Below are positions 6,387 to 6,388 of a DNA stretch of 6,388 bases, piece after piece (position 1 is the first letter of the stretch; every line of letters starts with the position of its first letter). Source of the DNA: an uncultured Clostridia bacterium (GTDB lineage Bacteria; Bacillota; Clostridia; Christensenellales; CAG-917); contig CANQCC010000082.1 of the NCBI GenBank assembly GCA_947589635.1, positions 1-6,388 of the forward strand, given 5' to 3'. The position numbers and the translations under genes are program-made. Below the pieces are notes generated by a model. It was not told the DNA's origin and made no database searches. It was given only the letters and a program-made list of their open reading frames with translations.

Positions 6387-6388
6387 GT

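Noticed and set aside
6312..6388. Possible purine (guanine/PRPP) riboswitch or PurR box upstream of the operon
   Set aside because: Only 77 nt are visible, no conserved riboswitch core or PurR-box-like CGAA motif is recognisable, and the candidate promoter leaves too short a leader.

Overview
The window carries one minus-strand purine-biosynthesis operon. Read right to left, the gene order is a PurO-type IMP cyclohydrolase (6311-5538), a stand-alone AICAR transformylase (5464-4280), PurD (4246-2975), and the start of a large single-chain FGAM synthase (from 2971 to the left edge, where it is cut). All four genes point the same way with gaps of 73, 33 and 3 nt. No gene-free stretch exceeds about 80 nt, and I find no RNA gene, mobile element, CRISPR array or phage signature.

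The genes cover late and middle steps of de novo purine synthesis. PurD makes GAR. The PurL-type enzyme converts FGAR to FGAM, and its glutaminase (PurQ) domain begins just before the left edge. The AICAR transformylase makes FAICAR, and the cyclohydrolase closes the ring to IMP. The last two steps, which most bacteria carry out with one bifunctional PurH, are here split between two separate adjacent genes: a PurO-like cyclohydrolase of the family first described in archaea, and a transformylase resembling the C-terminal half of eukaryotic ATIC.

The organism is probably an anaerobic, moderately GC-rich member of the Clostridia or a related Firmicutes lineage, likely an uncultured or gut-type one. 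This is inferred from the clostridial-type fused PurL-PurQ, the split PurO/AICARFT pair, the strong AGGAG-type ribosome binding sites and the compact operon. Codon use is unusual in that ATA is the commonest isoleucine codon I counted.

The right edge (6312-6388) looks like an operon boundary. It has a GC-rich hairpin with a T run facing the minus strand (likely the terminator of an upstream gene outside the window), a plausible but weak promoter overlapping it, a small hairpin and a strong Shine-Dalgarno. I recognise no purine riboswitch or PurR box there. Nothing in the window amounts to a clearly undescribed system. The most notable feature is the mixed-ancestry IMP-forming gene pair.
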